The notes under the pieces were generated by a model that saw nothing but the letters and a program-made list of their open reading frames with translations, was not told the DNA's origin and did not search any database. This document shows positions 11,901 to 23,300 of a stretch of DNA of 64,000 nucleotides, in pieces. Position 1 is the stretch's first letter; each line of letters opens with the position of its first letter. Location: positions 682,001 through 746,000 of the forward strand of contig JABYQQ010000001.1 in assembly GCA_022605405.1 (NCBI GenBank), given 5' to 3'. A program made the position numbers and the translations under genes. Origin of the DNA: Earliella scabrosa. Its lineage: Eukaryota; Basidiomycota; Agaricomycetes; Polyporales; Polyporaceae.

Positions 11901-13838
11901 CCGCGACCGACCGACTATCTTCAGCCACAGAAGTCATCAGCATGGCTGGAGAAGGCGAAGCAGCTTGCAGACCGGGGCGAGAAGAAGGTCGAAGCCTTCA
12001 CGTTCCAACCAGAGTCCTGCGTCAAGCTCAACAATGTCGAGGCCGCGCGTCGTCTTCTGGATAACATGTACGCACAGATGGAGGCCGACAAGAAGATGGA
12101 GGTGCTCGAGACCCACCCACCTGTACCGGAGAAGGTTGACCGCGGGGACCGGTTCCTCTTCACCGTGAAGGTTGCCATCGCAGAAGGCCTCGTACCTCTC
12201 GAGAGCAGCCCATCGGCGAAGCTGGACACCTTTGTCACTTTGAGTGACGAACAGGGCAACCGGCTAGCGAAGACTCGGACGATTTATGAGTCGTTGAGCC
12301 CCAGGTGTAAGTCATTCCACGTGTGCTCAGTCGGACTAACGGACTGAGAAATTCCAGGGGACGAATCGTTCGATATTTCGGTGGACAAGCCCCTATGGAT
12401 CATGATCAGTGTCCGCGATCGTGCGCTCGTCGGAAAGCACGATACCGTCGGCCGCGCATACCTCTGTCTGGACCCCAAGCGGTTCGGCGACTTCATGACG
12501 CATGACCTGTGGTTCGACCTGGACAGCCAAGGCCGGATCCTGCTGCGCGTGAGTATGGAGGGCGAGAAGGACGATCTGCAGTTCTACTTTGGGCGCGCGT
12601 TCCGCTCGCTGAAACGCGCTGAGAATGACATGGTCCGGGTATTCATCGACAAGGTTCGCTCGCTCATGTGGTAATGTGGCGTGTTCGTACAGCTGACTTG
12701 GTGCGCTGTGCACAGATGACGCCATTCATTCGGCAGAGTCTCTCTCGCGCGGTGCTGAAGTCGCTCATGAAGCAGAACACCGCCGGGAGCATCGACTACA
12801 ACAAAGCGTTCGGGAACGTCACTGCCCTGTTTGGCTCGGCGCTCGGGAGCAAGGACGACGTGCAGATACCCCTACCGCAGTCGGAGAAGCCGCGGTTCAA
12901 GCCCGAGGGCTTGACTGATGTCGAGATTGAGCAGGCGATCGTGCCCCTGTTCGACTTCTTCGAGGCCAACCTGTCGACGCTGAACACGTATCTCAGCGAG
13001 TCGACAAAGGACATGGTCATGTCCCGTGTATGGAAAGAGATCCTGAACGTGATCGAGGGTCTATTGATCCCGCCACTATCTGACGTCCAAAGCGACATGA
13101 AGCCTCTTAGCGACAAGGAGGTGGATATCGTGTTCAAGTGGCTGAAGGTAAGCGATCGCATCCGTGACGCTTAGCATCGCTACTGACTGATTGTGCTTGA
13201 TAGTTCCTCAGGGACTACTTCCATGCCGGCGGAGAAGGCCCCATATCCTTGGAGGCGTTGCAGAACCAGAGGTACCGCGAGATCTTGTCCATTCGGCTGT
13301 ACTACGATTGGCACACGTGAGTCGCATTGCAGCCATCTCGCGATATCTGACTGATCTATGTGCGAACCGGGAACTTAGCGACGCCCTCATGGAAGAGTGC
13401 GTGCGGATGATGCAGCATAGCTTACGTGCCGCACCGTCAATCAAGAAGCGGGCAAAGAGCGTGTACCAGCAACGCAACTTGGGCACGATCAAGAATCGCA
13501 AGAAGGAGAAGCAGCAGGAAAAGGAGAAGGACGTCAGCAACGGCGAGACCATCCTCCGGATCCTTCGTATGCGGTGTGTATCCCTGTTCCTTCACCTGTG
13601 TGCCGCCCGTCTCGCCCGAGAACTCCTCCGCTGACGTGTGGACACATTGCTATGCAGGAACGGCACGTCCGACTTCATCACGCAGCAGCTCCAGGCGATA
13701 TCCAGTCTCCAGGCCGAGCGCGAGGCGCACGCGAAGGAGATGGAGAAGCGCAAGCTGCAGCGGCCGCGACAGCAGCAGCTCCCGCCCGTACCCGAGATCC
13801 CATCTGTCCCACCCGTGCCCGCATTGCCTCCGAAATAG
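8934..13838 (+). CDS. Munc13-like (DUF810/MHD + C2) protein
   Basis: Fungal member of the UNC-13/Munc13 family (S. pombe Ync13 type), which tethers vesicles and promotes SNARE-dependent exocytosis at the plasma membrane. The ATG at 8934 gives MSRRSYAGSMHERR. The N-terminal region resembles the family (FSIGDLFRDGQKGVRFPKDL, then RKIEELILMFATNATNVLKK). A large helical core follows, with an MHD1-type segment around 11.4-12.1 kb (LGGFFEPYVRQWLVNT, IDEYQEARFFTSLSKT). A C2 domain spans about 12.15-12.65 kb (VKVAIAEGLVPLE; DPKRFGDFMTHDLWFDL), and an MHD2-type segment about 12.9-13.5 kb (PLFDFFEANLSTLNTYL). The C-terminus is proline-rich and ends PALPPK. About a dozen short introns. The C2 loops do not show an obvious full set of calcium-binding aspartates. 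Family assignment is strong. Confidence 0.88.
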
Positions 13839-15256
13839 ACGCTTCCTGCCGTCCGTCCTCCCCTCGTCTCCGCCGCACCTGCCCTCCCGTTTCTCCTGCT
13901 GTCAGGCAGCCTGTTGTTGATTTGCTACGCCGCCCCGGGACGGACACCGCACACAGCCCCGCGCATCCGCACATTGCATACTATACCTCTTGCCCGCGTC
14001 GCCATCTCTGTAGCCCACTTCTCCGGCGTTTGCGGCCTCCGCGTTCACCCTTCTTTCTCTGTTCTTATCCAGTTGTCGCCGCCCCGTCTCTTTTGTCTTC
14101 CCTCCTGCTGCTGTGTCGCGCACTTCCTTGTATACATACTTGCTGATCGCTGTGGACACTGCAATACTGATACCGAGACACCGGAAAGGACCTTGCACCT
14201 CCAAGGACACACGGGGCGCACGCACGACGCCGCACGAGCGTGTTCCGCGTGCGTGGAAGGCGTGTGCGAGCCCCGCGGGCATTGAGGGCGATTGAGAATC
14301 GAGAACGGCTGCTGGCTGGCTTCGAGGAAGCACGAGCACATGGGCAGCTTCCGTGAGCACTGAGCAGCTGCCCGTTCGACGTACGTTCGTTGCCTGTAGG
14401 CTGTTGGACGTACGTCCGCGCCGCCACCATCAGATATTCGCCGGGGGCAGCGCGTCGCACGACTCGGCGGGCGCGTTGCGTGCGTCTCGAACTTTGACAC
14501 TCGACCGACGAGTGGCCACCGTTGCGATTTCGCATATGTAAATCGGCAGCAGTGCGCCCGTCGAGAAATCAAATAGACTCATCTATTGGGCAGCTGGGCT
14601 TGGCTTGTGTCCAGCTAGGTGATTGATGGTGCTGGGAAGTTGGGAGGATCCGTTCGACGTTTCTGTAGTCACCTTACGAGACCTCGGCGCTTTGGGCAGG
14701 AGTTGCTTACAGCCTCCGCCATTCGACACGGGACCATCGCAGGCTACCCATGCCGCACCGACATCCATCGATGGCACAGCGAGGTCAGGCACACAGACAC
14801 CATCAGAATGGCACTCGCACACAATAAGGATGGGATGAGAGGGGACGCGAGGAAGCGACCACGATAGTGAGGATAGATTCAGCAGTACACGAATAAGATA
14901 ATAATGATACACATTAGGGCAAGAAGTTGGCCAAGAGGAGGGTAGTACTAGTAGGCACCGTTCGCCTCCAGGCGCGGATACAGCTATGTGCTGGCGGGAA
15001 TCCGGAAATTCGGGGGGTCGGAGCTCGCAGGGCCTGCGCGGGGCACCTTTCTCTGGCTCCCCCGCGTGCGCTTCCTATCGTACATCTATCCTCGGCATGG
15101 GTATGTACATGCCCCGATGGGGCGTAGCACAAGGGCGACCCGCATGCGCGCCTGTGCTTCTTCTTTCTACGGCCGGACGCGGATCTCGCTCGCGATTAGG
15201 AGATGGCAAGATGGAGATGGATGGGAGGGATATGGGACGACCGTGCCGTGCGGGCC
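13839..15256. other. Intergenic between two convergent genes
   Basis: About 1.4 kb of 3' flanking sequence. Overlapping open frames occur on both strands because the region is GC-rich, but they read as Arg/Ser/Pro-rich shadows without domains. No gene called. Confidence 0.45.
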
Positions 15257-16075
15257 TTAGAACCGCGCGAGACCCTCGTCCTCCTCGGATATCGATGAGA
15301 GCGACGAGTGCCGCGAGTGTGGGCCTCGCCAGGACACCCGTCGGCTGTGGTGGTATGGCCCGCCAAGGCCGATTTGCGGAAGGTCGCGAACGGCGGTATT
15401 TGACGGGAGTGGGGAGAGCGTCGGCGAGGGAGAGGGCGAGGGAGACGGGGAGGTGGAATAGATGACGGTTCCGGGGGTATGCGGGGTATAGGTATATGGC
15501 GACGGGGCGGGGAACGAGTGGGCGGACTGGAGGGGCGGGCGCGGGGACGTGGAGTAGATCACGTACGGCTCGTCCTCGTCGGCCTCGTCGATGGTGTCCG
15601 GGCGACCGGCGGATCCGGACGAGTTGTAATCGAACGTGCTCGCTGCGGCGTCGGCGGCGGCGATGATGTCCTCCCATGAGTATGTACGCGCGCGCCTCTG
15701 TGGTGGAAACTGCGCGTCAGTTTCATGCATGGCATTGACAGGGCGTGAAGCATGGATGAATGGAACGTAAGGCGTGTCGCGTGCGGGGGCGGAGAACGCG
15801 CGGGTCGCGGACGGAGTACTCACGGTTGGAGCGACGGGCTGATCATTGCCTGCTGCGACCCTGCGGGTCCACTCTCTCCGGCGGAGGAACTCAACGCGGT
15901 CCTTGCGTTGGGTGAGGCTCTCGGTCGACTTGCTCTGCTTCAGCGTGCGCCCTGCGCGCGGGGGCTGCGGATGCGCGGGGTAGGACTGCCGGTCTCCAGT
16001 GACGTCCCAGACGGGCGCAACTGAAGGCAGTCGCGGAAACTGGATCATGTTCGCGTTGGTGGACGTCGAGGCCAT
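15257..16075 (-). CDS. Unknown Ser/Pro-rich protein with possible retained intron
   Basis: An uninterrupted frame of 272 codons from the ATG at 16075 (MASTSTNANMIQF). I do not recognise a family. The N-terminal third is basic (LKQSKSTESLTQRKDRVEF); the middle holds RARTYSWEDIIAAADAAAS and an acidic patch DEADEDEP; the tail has Ser-Pro dipeptides and ends SSISEEDEGLARF. The protein looks largely disordered. A perfect GTGAGT donor and a CTGAC..CAG acceptor bound 114 in-frame bases (15710-15823), so both a 272-residue and a 234-residue product are possible. The coherent composition and low-complexity tail suggest a real gene, but no homologue was recalled. Confidence 0.55.
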   Translation of the reverse strand: MASTSTNANMIQFPRLPSVAPVWDVTGDRQSYPAHPQPPRAGRTLKQSKSTESLTQRKDRVEFLRRREWTRRVAAGNDQPVAPTVSTPSATRAFSAPARDTPYVPFIHASRPVNAMHETDAQFPPQRRARTYSWEDIIAAADAAASTFDYNSSGSAGRPDTIDEADEDEPYVIYSTSPRPPLQSAHSFPAPSPYTYTPHTPGTVIYSTSPSPSPSPSPTLSPLPSNTAVRDLPQIGLGGPYHHSRRVSWRGPHSRHSSLSSISEEDEGLARF

Positions 16076-16135
16076 TTCGGGAGGGATGTTTGGGCAAGGG
16101 CTGGATGGAAGCGGCTCGAATGGAGGAGGACCGGT

Positions 16136-16231
16136 TCAGGGAAGAGGATCAGCGAGAGCACGGACAGAGTGCGCACGTCTGGCAGGAGAGAAGAGGGCCG
16201 GGGGGAGAGGGCGAGAAGTAGGCGCGGCCAT
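16136..16231 (-). other. Short upstream ORF, 31 codons
   Basis: ATG at 16231 to TGA at 16136 lies 60 bases before the main ATG at 16075. It starts MAAPTSRPLPPALFSPARR. It could act as a translation-attenuating uORF if the transcript starts upstream of it; no transcript evidence is available. Confidence 0.3.
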
Positions 16232-18845
16232 GGCGTTGCTGAGAGGACTTAAGTAGAAAGCCCGGGTTACCCAATCTGAAATGGAGATGGATGGAGATGA
16301 GTCAGAGCGCCCGCCGGCTCTCGCACGTTCCCACTCAGATGCCGTCACAGCGCGCGTCACTCGCCCCGCAGCCGTCGCCAGGCCCAGATCCGCCTCCCGA
16401 CGCCCTGCCCGACTCCACCCCGACGCGATTGGCTGCCCCCGCCTCGTCCGCCTCGTCGTCGCGCGCGGCCCCCGCCTCCGTCCTCGCGGCGCGCGGCCTC
16501 AGATACCCATCCTCGGCTCTAGTACCGGACGCCTGTCACGTGTGGCACCAGGACAACGATGCTGTGCGCACGGTCGGTCGGGCCCTCTACGGTCTGTCAG
16601 CTATCGATAGTGTCTCGGAACTCTCGCCGCACAACAACGCCTGGCTCGCTCTTGTTTCTGGGCTCCCCCGGATCGTGCACCGACCAGCGCGGTCGGCCGA
16701 CGGCCAACTCCTCTGCACGTAAATCAATCACTATCACTCTCCATCGAAGACTGCGGGCTCACCGCCGTCCCATAAGCAGTTCAAAATTCCTCTTTTCCGT
16801 CCGGGATCGCACGACGCGCATCCCCGGACGAGCTGTGCGACTCGCCCACACGGACTGTTTCCGTGACCACGATTAGACCAGCGAGCTAAGTAGAGCCTCT
16901 ATCAGTCATGGGCGGTGACAGATGCCAGTAAACCGTGGTTGCGGCACATTGTTGTGCGAAGTCCACCCTGAAACAACGTGTCCGGTGCGGTCGGGTGATT
17001 CTCACCGCGACCTCCTCGCCCGCGACACGCTGCTGCAGGGCGGACGAGCTGAACTCCGTCTCCCCGTCGCGAGCTCTCCTCGGCGATTCCGTCAGCGATG
17101 GCTGGTGATAATACGGATCCGGGGTAGAAATCGATGGTGCGTACGATCGCATCTCTCGCATTGCCCAGATGACGAGGTCCTCACATATGTATCCAGATTT
17201 TGAACGTTGGGGCGGTTGGGCGCAGCTGCACCGGTCTGGCCCTGATTTGCGCAGCTGCGGGGAGTGCTTAGTTGTCGGCATGACGCGGCTCGTATCCCCA
17301 GGCAACAGGAACCAGTGACTTCGTCGGTCACGGAGACGGGATCGCGTCGTCGGCGCGCTCCGGCATCGGCGCAGGTTGGCGCAGGGAGGTTATTCTTGCA
17401 GCGGGCTGTGCACCAAGCGCAGGGGTCCGGTACCCTAGGCGGAAAACATATTGTGCGATCAAATGGTGAGGAGAACGGTTGAGAGGACAAAGGAACGACG
17501 AACTCACATACGTTTTGCCATGTCTGCGGCGGTCCGCACCCCGTCGCCGCCGACTGCATTGTCCACGTCAACGACTCCAGCTGTCAGTTACGCGACCTTG
17601 GCGAAACGTCTTGGACATCAATCGAGTGCATACATGCAGGTACGTTGCCTGGAATTTGTGCATTCATCCCGCCTCATCATCCGGGTGCAGTGCTCGAATT
17701 TGACGGCGTCGGGAGCAGAAAAGACGAGCAAGACAAAGGAGATGGAGAACGTGGTTGGAAGACAAGATGCGGGGATGACTCGACGTCCACAAGCGTTCGC
17801 GTACTCGATCTCCCAGCATGCGATCATTTCGAGGATGACGTCACCTGACCGCGACAACCGCGTCCACGAGATTTAGGCGCCGCTCACTCAGACTGAGACT
17901 GTCGTCCAGTTCCAAGTACCCGTGAGTCGATGGTGATGGTGCGAGGTGGTACCATAGAAAGCTGTCAGAAGGTTTCTACTCTACTAACTGATGATCACGA
18001 TGTAGATGTAGCAGAGAGTACCAGCAAGCTTGAAGGAACCACGGGTGACAATCTGACGCACTCACCACTGGCAGTTGGCAGTGAGTCACCGTGACGGCCA
18101 TCCAAATGTTCTACAGGCCGACGACAACGGTGAGTCACAAATCTTGTCGCAACAATGGGACCCAACTAACAAGGCGTCCGATCTTTATCCCATCAGCTGA
18201 AGCCTCCGAGTCGGTAGGTACGGCTAGTGGTATGGCCAGTCGCGCTTGCCACCAGGCTCCGGAAAGGTGGGGGTTTTCGCGTACTGGTGAGGAGCCGCAA
18301 CGCTGATAAAAATGGCCTTATTGAAGCACTAAGCCTCGAGGCCCTTCATGAAGCACGGCGCTTGTGGCGGAGGCGTATCGACAATTATGATCGCTTGCGA
18401 TGACATTGAGCTGACACTGTGACAGTTCTGGTCAGTGTCCGCCCTCGACGGATTGACTAACATATGAGTCTGACTATTGCAGCAACGTTCGCAACACTTG
18501 GTCCATTATTCCTCATGCTGCACGGTCTTCGTAGAGTATAGACCATCTGCTCTGCCGCGCCGACGAAGACGGTTCTGGTGCGTTTGGTGGTGCTGCTATA
18601 CGTTTGTCCAGGTGGCTGGCGGGGGCGATGCCGCATTTACTTGATCGACTCTCGATATCCTGGAGCGCTGGGCTGTCAGCAAAGTTCATGGTGTCTTCCA
18701 CGGGCGATGCGACGAAAGGAGGCGTCTTGGGGGGTACAAAGACGTGTCGGTGCTAGTCAGGCACCCTGGAGGGCCTGTCTTCTCCCTGCCTCCATCCGAG
18801 TCGCACACTCCTTTGCATTCCAGTCGACACAAACCGAGGATCAAG
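16232..18845. other. Long region without a firm gene
   Basis: GC-rich to 17.9 kb, then more AT-rich. Several short frames have protein-like stretches on opposite strands at 17.3-17.7 kb: on the minus strand a segment VRTAADMAKR preceded by VVDVDNAVGGDG, and on the plus strand MSAAVRTPSPPTAL. They are antisense to each other, and neither could be extended into a convincing spliced gene. A perfect CRE-type palindrome TGACGTCA lies at 17836-17843. The last 150 bases form the promoter of the MARVEL-like gene at 18846. Confidence 0.35.
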
Positions 18846-19867
18846 ATGGGATGGCTCCAGATCTTCCGTCTCACTGCGCTTTGTACGTCCACTATTCAGA
18901 TGGGTTGAATTCAGACGACGACTGACGACGACTTGGGCAGCCATCGCTACCGTCTGCGGCGTAATTGTCGCGTCGATGTCTGCCCACCTCACCGCGTTTG
19001 CAATCGAGAACTTCGCAGTCTACTATGTCTTTGCGATCCTCGGTCTTGTCGTGGGAGCCTTGACGTTGCTCACTGTACCTGCGATGTGCGTTGTTGTCCT
19101 TTCTTGTCTCTCTAACTGCTGACCAATACCACACAAGGCTCATCATTGATTTCCTCCGTACGGGCGCGTTCACCTCAATGGTGGTGGTAGAGCTTAGCTG
19201 GTTATGTGAGTCCTCTCTTCCCTCGACTTCTCTTCCCTTGGTTTCCCTCCCCTAGCACGTCGCACTCATCTCCTTTCTCACCCTAGCCATCCTCTGGGTA
19301 CTCTGGATTGCCGCCGGCGCGCTCACTGCCAACGACACCTCCGCCGTGTTCGCCACCTGCGAGTTCATCTACCCCATCCTCAACCAGGTTTGCCACGAGT
19401 CGCGCGCCATCGAGGGCTTCTCCTTCGTCGCCTGGATCGCCCTCTTCGCATACACCCTCACACTCTTCATCGTCGCGCTCATCAACGCCAGCCGCGGCGT
19501 GCCGATATGGAAGTCGACCGTCCGCGAGCACGGCGCCGTCGTCCCCGCGCCCCAGTCGTCCGCTCCGACGCAGGCACAGGGCCCGACGCAGCCGCAGATG
19601 GGGTACGACCCGAACGCGCAGAGCCAGCAGTTCCAGAGGCAGTCGTACATCCAGCAGCACCCGTACGCGACGGGACAGCCGCACGTCCAGCAGTACCAGG
19701 CCCAACCGATCTATGCGATGCCGAACCCGTCGGTCCCCCAGCAGCCACAGCCCCAGGTGTATACGCCGCCAAGTCAGGGACAGTACGTGCCCCAGCCTGC
19801 GGGGACGCCGGCGTCGAACGGGACGTACAATACCCCGTCAAACTTTAGCTCGCATCCGCAGGTTTGA
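18846..19867 (+). CDS. MARVEL-like four-helix membrane protein with Gln/Pro-rich tail
   Basis: About 275 residues from four exons. The ATG at 18846 begins MGWLQIFRLTAL, the short cytosolic lead typical of MARVEL proteins. Helix segments are IATVCGVIVASM; YYVFAILGLVVGALTLL; TSMVVVELSWLSILWVLWIAA; and FVAWIALFAYTLTLFIVALI. The extracellular loop before helix 4 carries two Cys (FATCEFIYP, LNQVCHESRAIEG). The cytosolic tail of about 115 residues is very rich in Gln, Pro and Tyr (repeats such as QQYQAQP and QQPQPQ) and ends NFSSHPQV. All three introns have GTRNGT-type donors and keep the frame. MARVEL proteins act in membrane apposition and vesicle trafficking; the precise role here is unknown. 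Confidence 0.8.
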
Positions 19868-20346
19868 GTAGCTGTTCGGTTTGGTGCCTGTAAGTATTTA
19901 TTGGGTGGTCGGGATCATTCTCGTACAGTGTGGGGGCTTGTCCAGTACTTAATGACCACTATATATCCATCCATGACCACTCGTCACCATCTGTCTGTGT
20001 TGCTTCTCCCCGTGTAGAGCCTCTGTCAAAGTCAATAGTCAAAGCACCTGCTTGAGCTTGCGCTGAGCCAGGTTGAGCATATCGACTTCTGATGGATTAG
20101 CGCCGATACTGAGATCCAATGAACCCTAACCCTAAAGACGCATCTTCCACTCAAGTCTCCAAGTCTGACTGCTCTCAGTTTTGCACACTAGATACGCGTC
20201 TGGACCTCCTTGACTTGCTTGCCATCGTTGCTGTCCGCCACGACAACACGCGACTTCTCAGATACAGTGGTCCTCCAAATTTCTGCCTGCATGCATGCGC
20301 TCTAAGACGCACATTAACCAGCTGAAACACTCGACGACATCTCACG
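19868..20346. other. Intergenic
   Basis: 3' region of the MARVEL-like gene and promoter of TRAPPC11. It contains one copy-and-a-half of CCCTAA near 20123, too short to be a telomeric tract. No gene seen. Confidence 0.4.
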
Positions 20347-23300
20347 ATGAACTCATATCCACCAGAACTACTCGTGCAGCTCGCACCCGTCATGTTCGTC
20401 GCTGGACTTGATGCGCGACTGGACGGACAGCCCCCGCAGACACCAGCGAGCCCCGCTCCCAACACGCCCACCACGCCCCAACCTTCCTCGCGCCAGGACC
20501 CGTTCCTGGTCCTCACCGTCAGGCTCCGCGACGCGCTCCTCGCGCAGCGCAAGGTCGCGATATGGCAGCCGGACAAGGCGAAGACGTTTCAGGTTGTGCT
20601 CGTCGACAAGGTGCGATATGCTCGCGCTCAGTGTTCTACAGGCTGTAACAACGCCGTAGGACGTCCCATTTCCTCCGCGGAAAATGCTCCGACCAGAAGA
20701 CCCGCAATATAGCTCGTCCCACTCACCTCTCTCCCCTCTGACTCCGTCGTCGCCTCTCCATCCCGACGGGCTCATTGCGCCAATATGGATCAGGAAGCAC
20801 ACGACGCTGGTCCCGTCCGTGTTCGTGGTGTTCATGCGAATATACGAGTCGCCGCCTCTTCAGCCGGGACAGGACGAGAGAGAGCGAGAAGCGGAGGAGC
20901 GGAAGAGGGATACGGAGCTTGCGACAGAGATTGCAAATCGCAAGAAGAGCACCAATGAGCGCAACATCAAACTCACCGCGGTCCTGATGGCAAGTCGACG
21001 CATGCTAGGTGAGTACAGAGTATGTCCTGCGCTGTTACGTTCTTCACCGATGCCCGGGTAGACGATCCCACATTGGACGCGCGACTCACCTTCATTCGAA
21101 GACAAAGCGGGTTGGATCCCCGCGCCGCTCTCTTCGTCCTCAGTCCCGTCTCACAAGCCGAGATCGGCGACTTTGTGCGTAGGTACGTACCGACTCGCTT
21201 CTCTTGCCAAATCGCACTCCCAACGCTCCAATGGGCAGTCTACAAGATGCGTTGTACGAGCCCGCACTGGAGTACTACACAAATCACTCAAAGCGCGTCC
21301 GGCGGAAGCGCAACCGGCACTCGCAGGCAAACTCGTACCAAGTCCCACTTACACCGCTCGCGAGTGCGGGCGTCGCCAGGCCACTGCGGCCAGAGGGCTG
21401 GACTGTCCGATACGAGTACAAGATGGCATGCTTTGCGGAGTTCCGGGGCGAAGACCAGGTTGCGCTCAAGTACGTATCCTTCCTCCAGCTGGAAGATGTA
21501 CTGCTAAGACTTGCTGTGAAGACACTACCAAGACGCGTACTCCGCGCTGCTCCTGATGTTCGGTTCAACTGCCATTCTGCCCCCGCGCACGAAGCGATGG
21601 GCGGAGGCGAAGGTGCTCGCGGACTCTATCAATGTCAAGGTCAGCTCCCTCTGGTGTCTACGTAGCACATTTTGCTTGACACCTGATATCTCTATCCACG
21701 ACACTGAACAGATTGTCAAGCTCTTTCTGTACAACAACGAGCATGCGCTCGCGCTTTCGCACCAGAACGCGCACATGCGCAAGTTTGCCGACCTCTCGCG
21801 CGGCTGGGGCATCGGCGAAGAGACGTTCGAGTTTTGGAGCTGGCTCGCGCGGCAGTATGTTGTCCTTTACCTTCTCCCTCGCATCAATACTCACCTGACG
21901 CCTCGTCGTGGTGCACAGGCACCGCGTGTTCGCAGAGTTGCTGGAACAGGGCACGCGTTCGACACTGAAAATTCCTTCAGCGTACCCGACGCCCGCACCT
22001 TCGGCCGCGCTCCTGGCCGCCCAAGCACTCGAGGCCGGGCAGATGGGTTTGGACGCGATGCGCGCTCTCGGGCTGAATCCCGCCCAGGCACTGCAGCATC
22101 CTGGATTCTACTACTACATGGCAGCACGGTGTACGGAGCGGCGACGCGACCGATTCTTGTCTGCTGTGGAGGCGGAGGTAAGTATTCTCGACCGTGCGGT
22201 CGGCGGCGTGCAGACACTGATGGAATGTGCGCATGCGCGCATAGAGCGAGGGGCAGCAGAACACCAATCCCGGATTCGTTAACGAGAGAAAGGTGGATCA
22301 TCTTACGATCGTGCTCGAAGTGCGTAGTGGAAATGCATACGTATGCACAACTTGAAGTGGAGGCTCATTCCAGCTGACAGCTGTACACGCGCTCGTATGA
22401 GCTGTTCAAGAAGTGGAGCCCACAGACCGCGCAGAACCAGAACCCCGGCAGGCTCACGCTTTGGATCGCGTACCGTATCGCGCAGACATACTACGACTCG
22501 GGCAAGTTCGACATGGCTGTCCGGTCCGTGCCACTCATCTGGGAACGGGACTGAACTGATCGTGTGTGTGTCCCTAGATTCTTCGAGCGCATTGCGAAGA
22601 CTTACCGTAGGGAAAGCTGGGAGTCACTCCTCCATCCGCTGTTGTCACAATGGTACAAGTGTGCGCAGCAGCTTGGGGATGTAGACTTGAGCGTGAGGTT
22701 GTTGATCGAGATGCTCGGGTATGGTAGGTTGTGTTGTGATGATGACCTCACCAACCTGCTGAGAAAGCGCACAGGTGCCAATGCGTCGGCGGAGGACCCT
22801 GATGCGCTGCAAGACGACCTGCTCGCTGTGCTGCAGGTGAGTACTCTCCCTCACATGTTGACATCTATCCCTCATTGTTGCATAGAGCACCGTGCCCTCA
22901 GTGACAGACGAGCCATTGGTAGTCGATCTCTCAGAATCTCAACCAATCCGTACGTGCATACTGTTTGCGTGGCTGAAGACCTCTCTCATGTTGTCCATCG
23001 TAGTCGACGCATCGCTCGTGTTCTGGGAAGCCGAAGTTGACGTCGGTGAAGCTGCACCCTATCAAATTCTGTTCTCGTCCCACAAGAATGTTTCGCTCTC
23101 CTCAATTCCGTTCACATCCCTAGCCATCCACTTCAACACGGATGTGCCGCCCATCATTGTCCGACATTCACTGGAAGACCCTGACGCTGAGATCGCTGCC
23201 GTACAGCGGGTCGACCTCGGCGAACTCGTGGTCTCTCCTGCGCCGAGCGAGCCGAAGGAGGTTGAGGGCGAGCTACGGTGGGGCCCCGGCACTACTGTCG

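Noticed and set aside
14045..14572. Long overlapping open frames on both strands downstream of the Munc13-like gene
   Set aside because: Arg/Ser/Pro/Cys-rich translations in GC-rich DNA with no domain, no splice continuation and mutual antisense overlap.
17092..17876. Cys-containing minus-strand frame and Ser/Thr-rich plus-strand frame
   Set aside because: The two are antisense to each other, and neither yields a complete, domain-bearing spliced gene; left as unannotated.
20119..20140. CCCTAACCCTAA-like telomere repeat
   Set aside because: Only about two units, flanked by ordinary intergenic and coding DNA; too short for a telomeric or interstitial tract.
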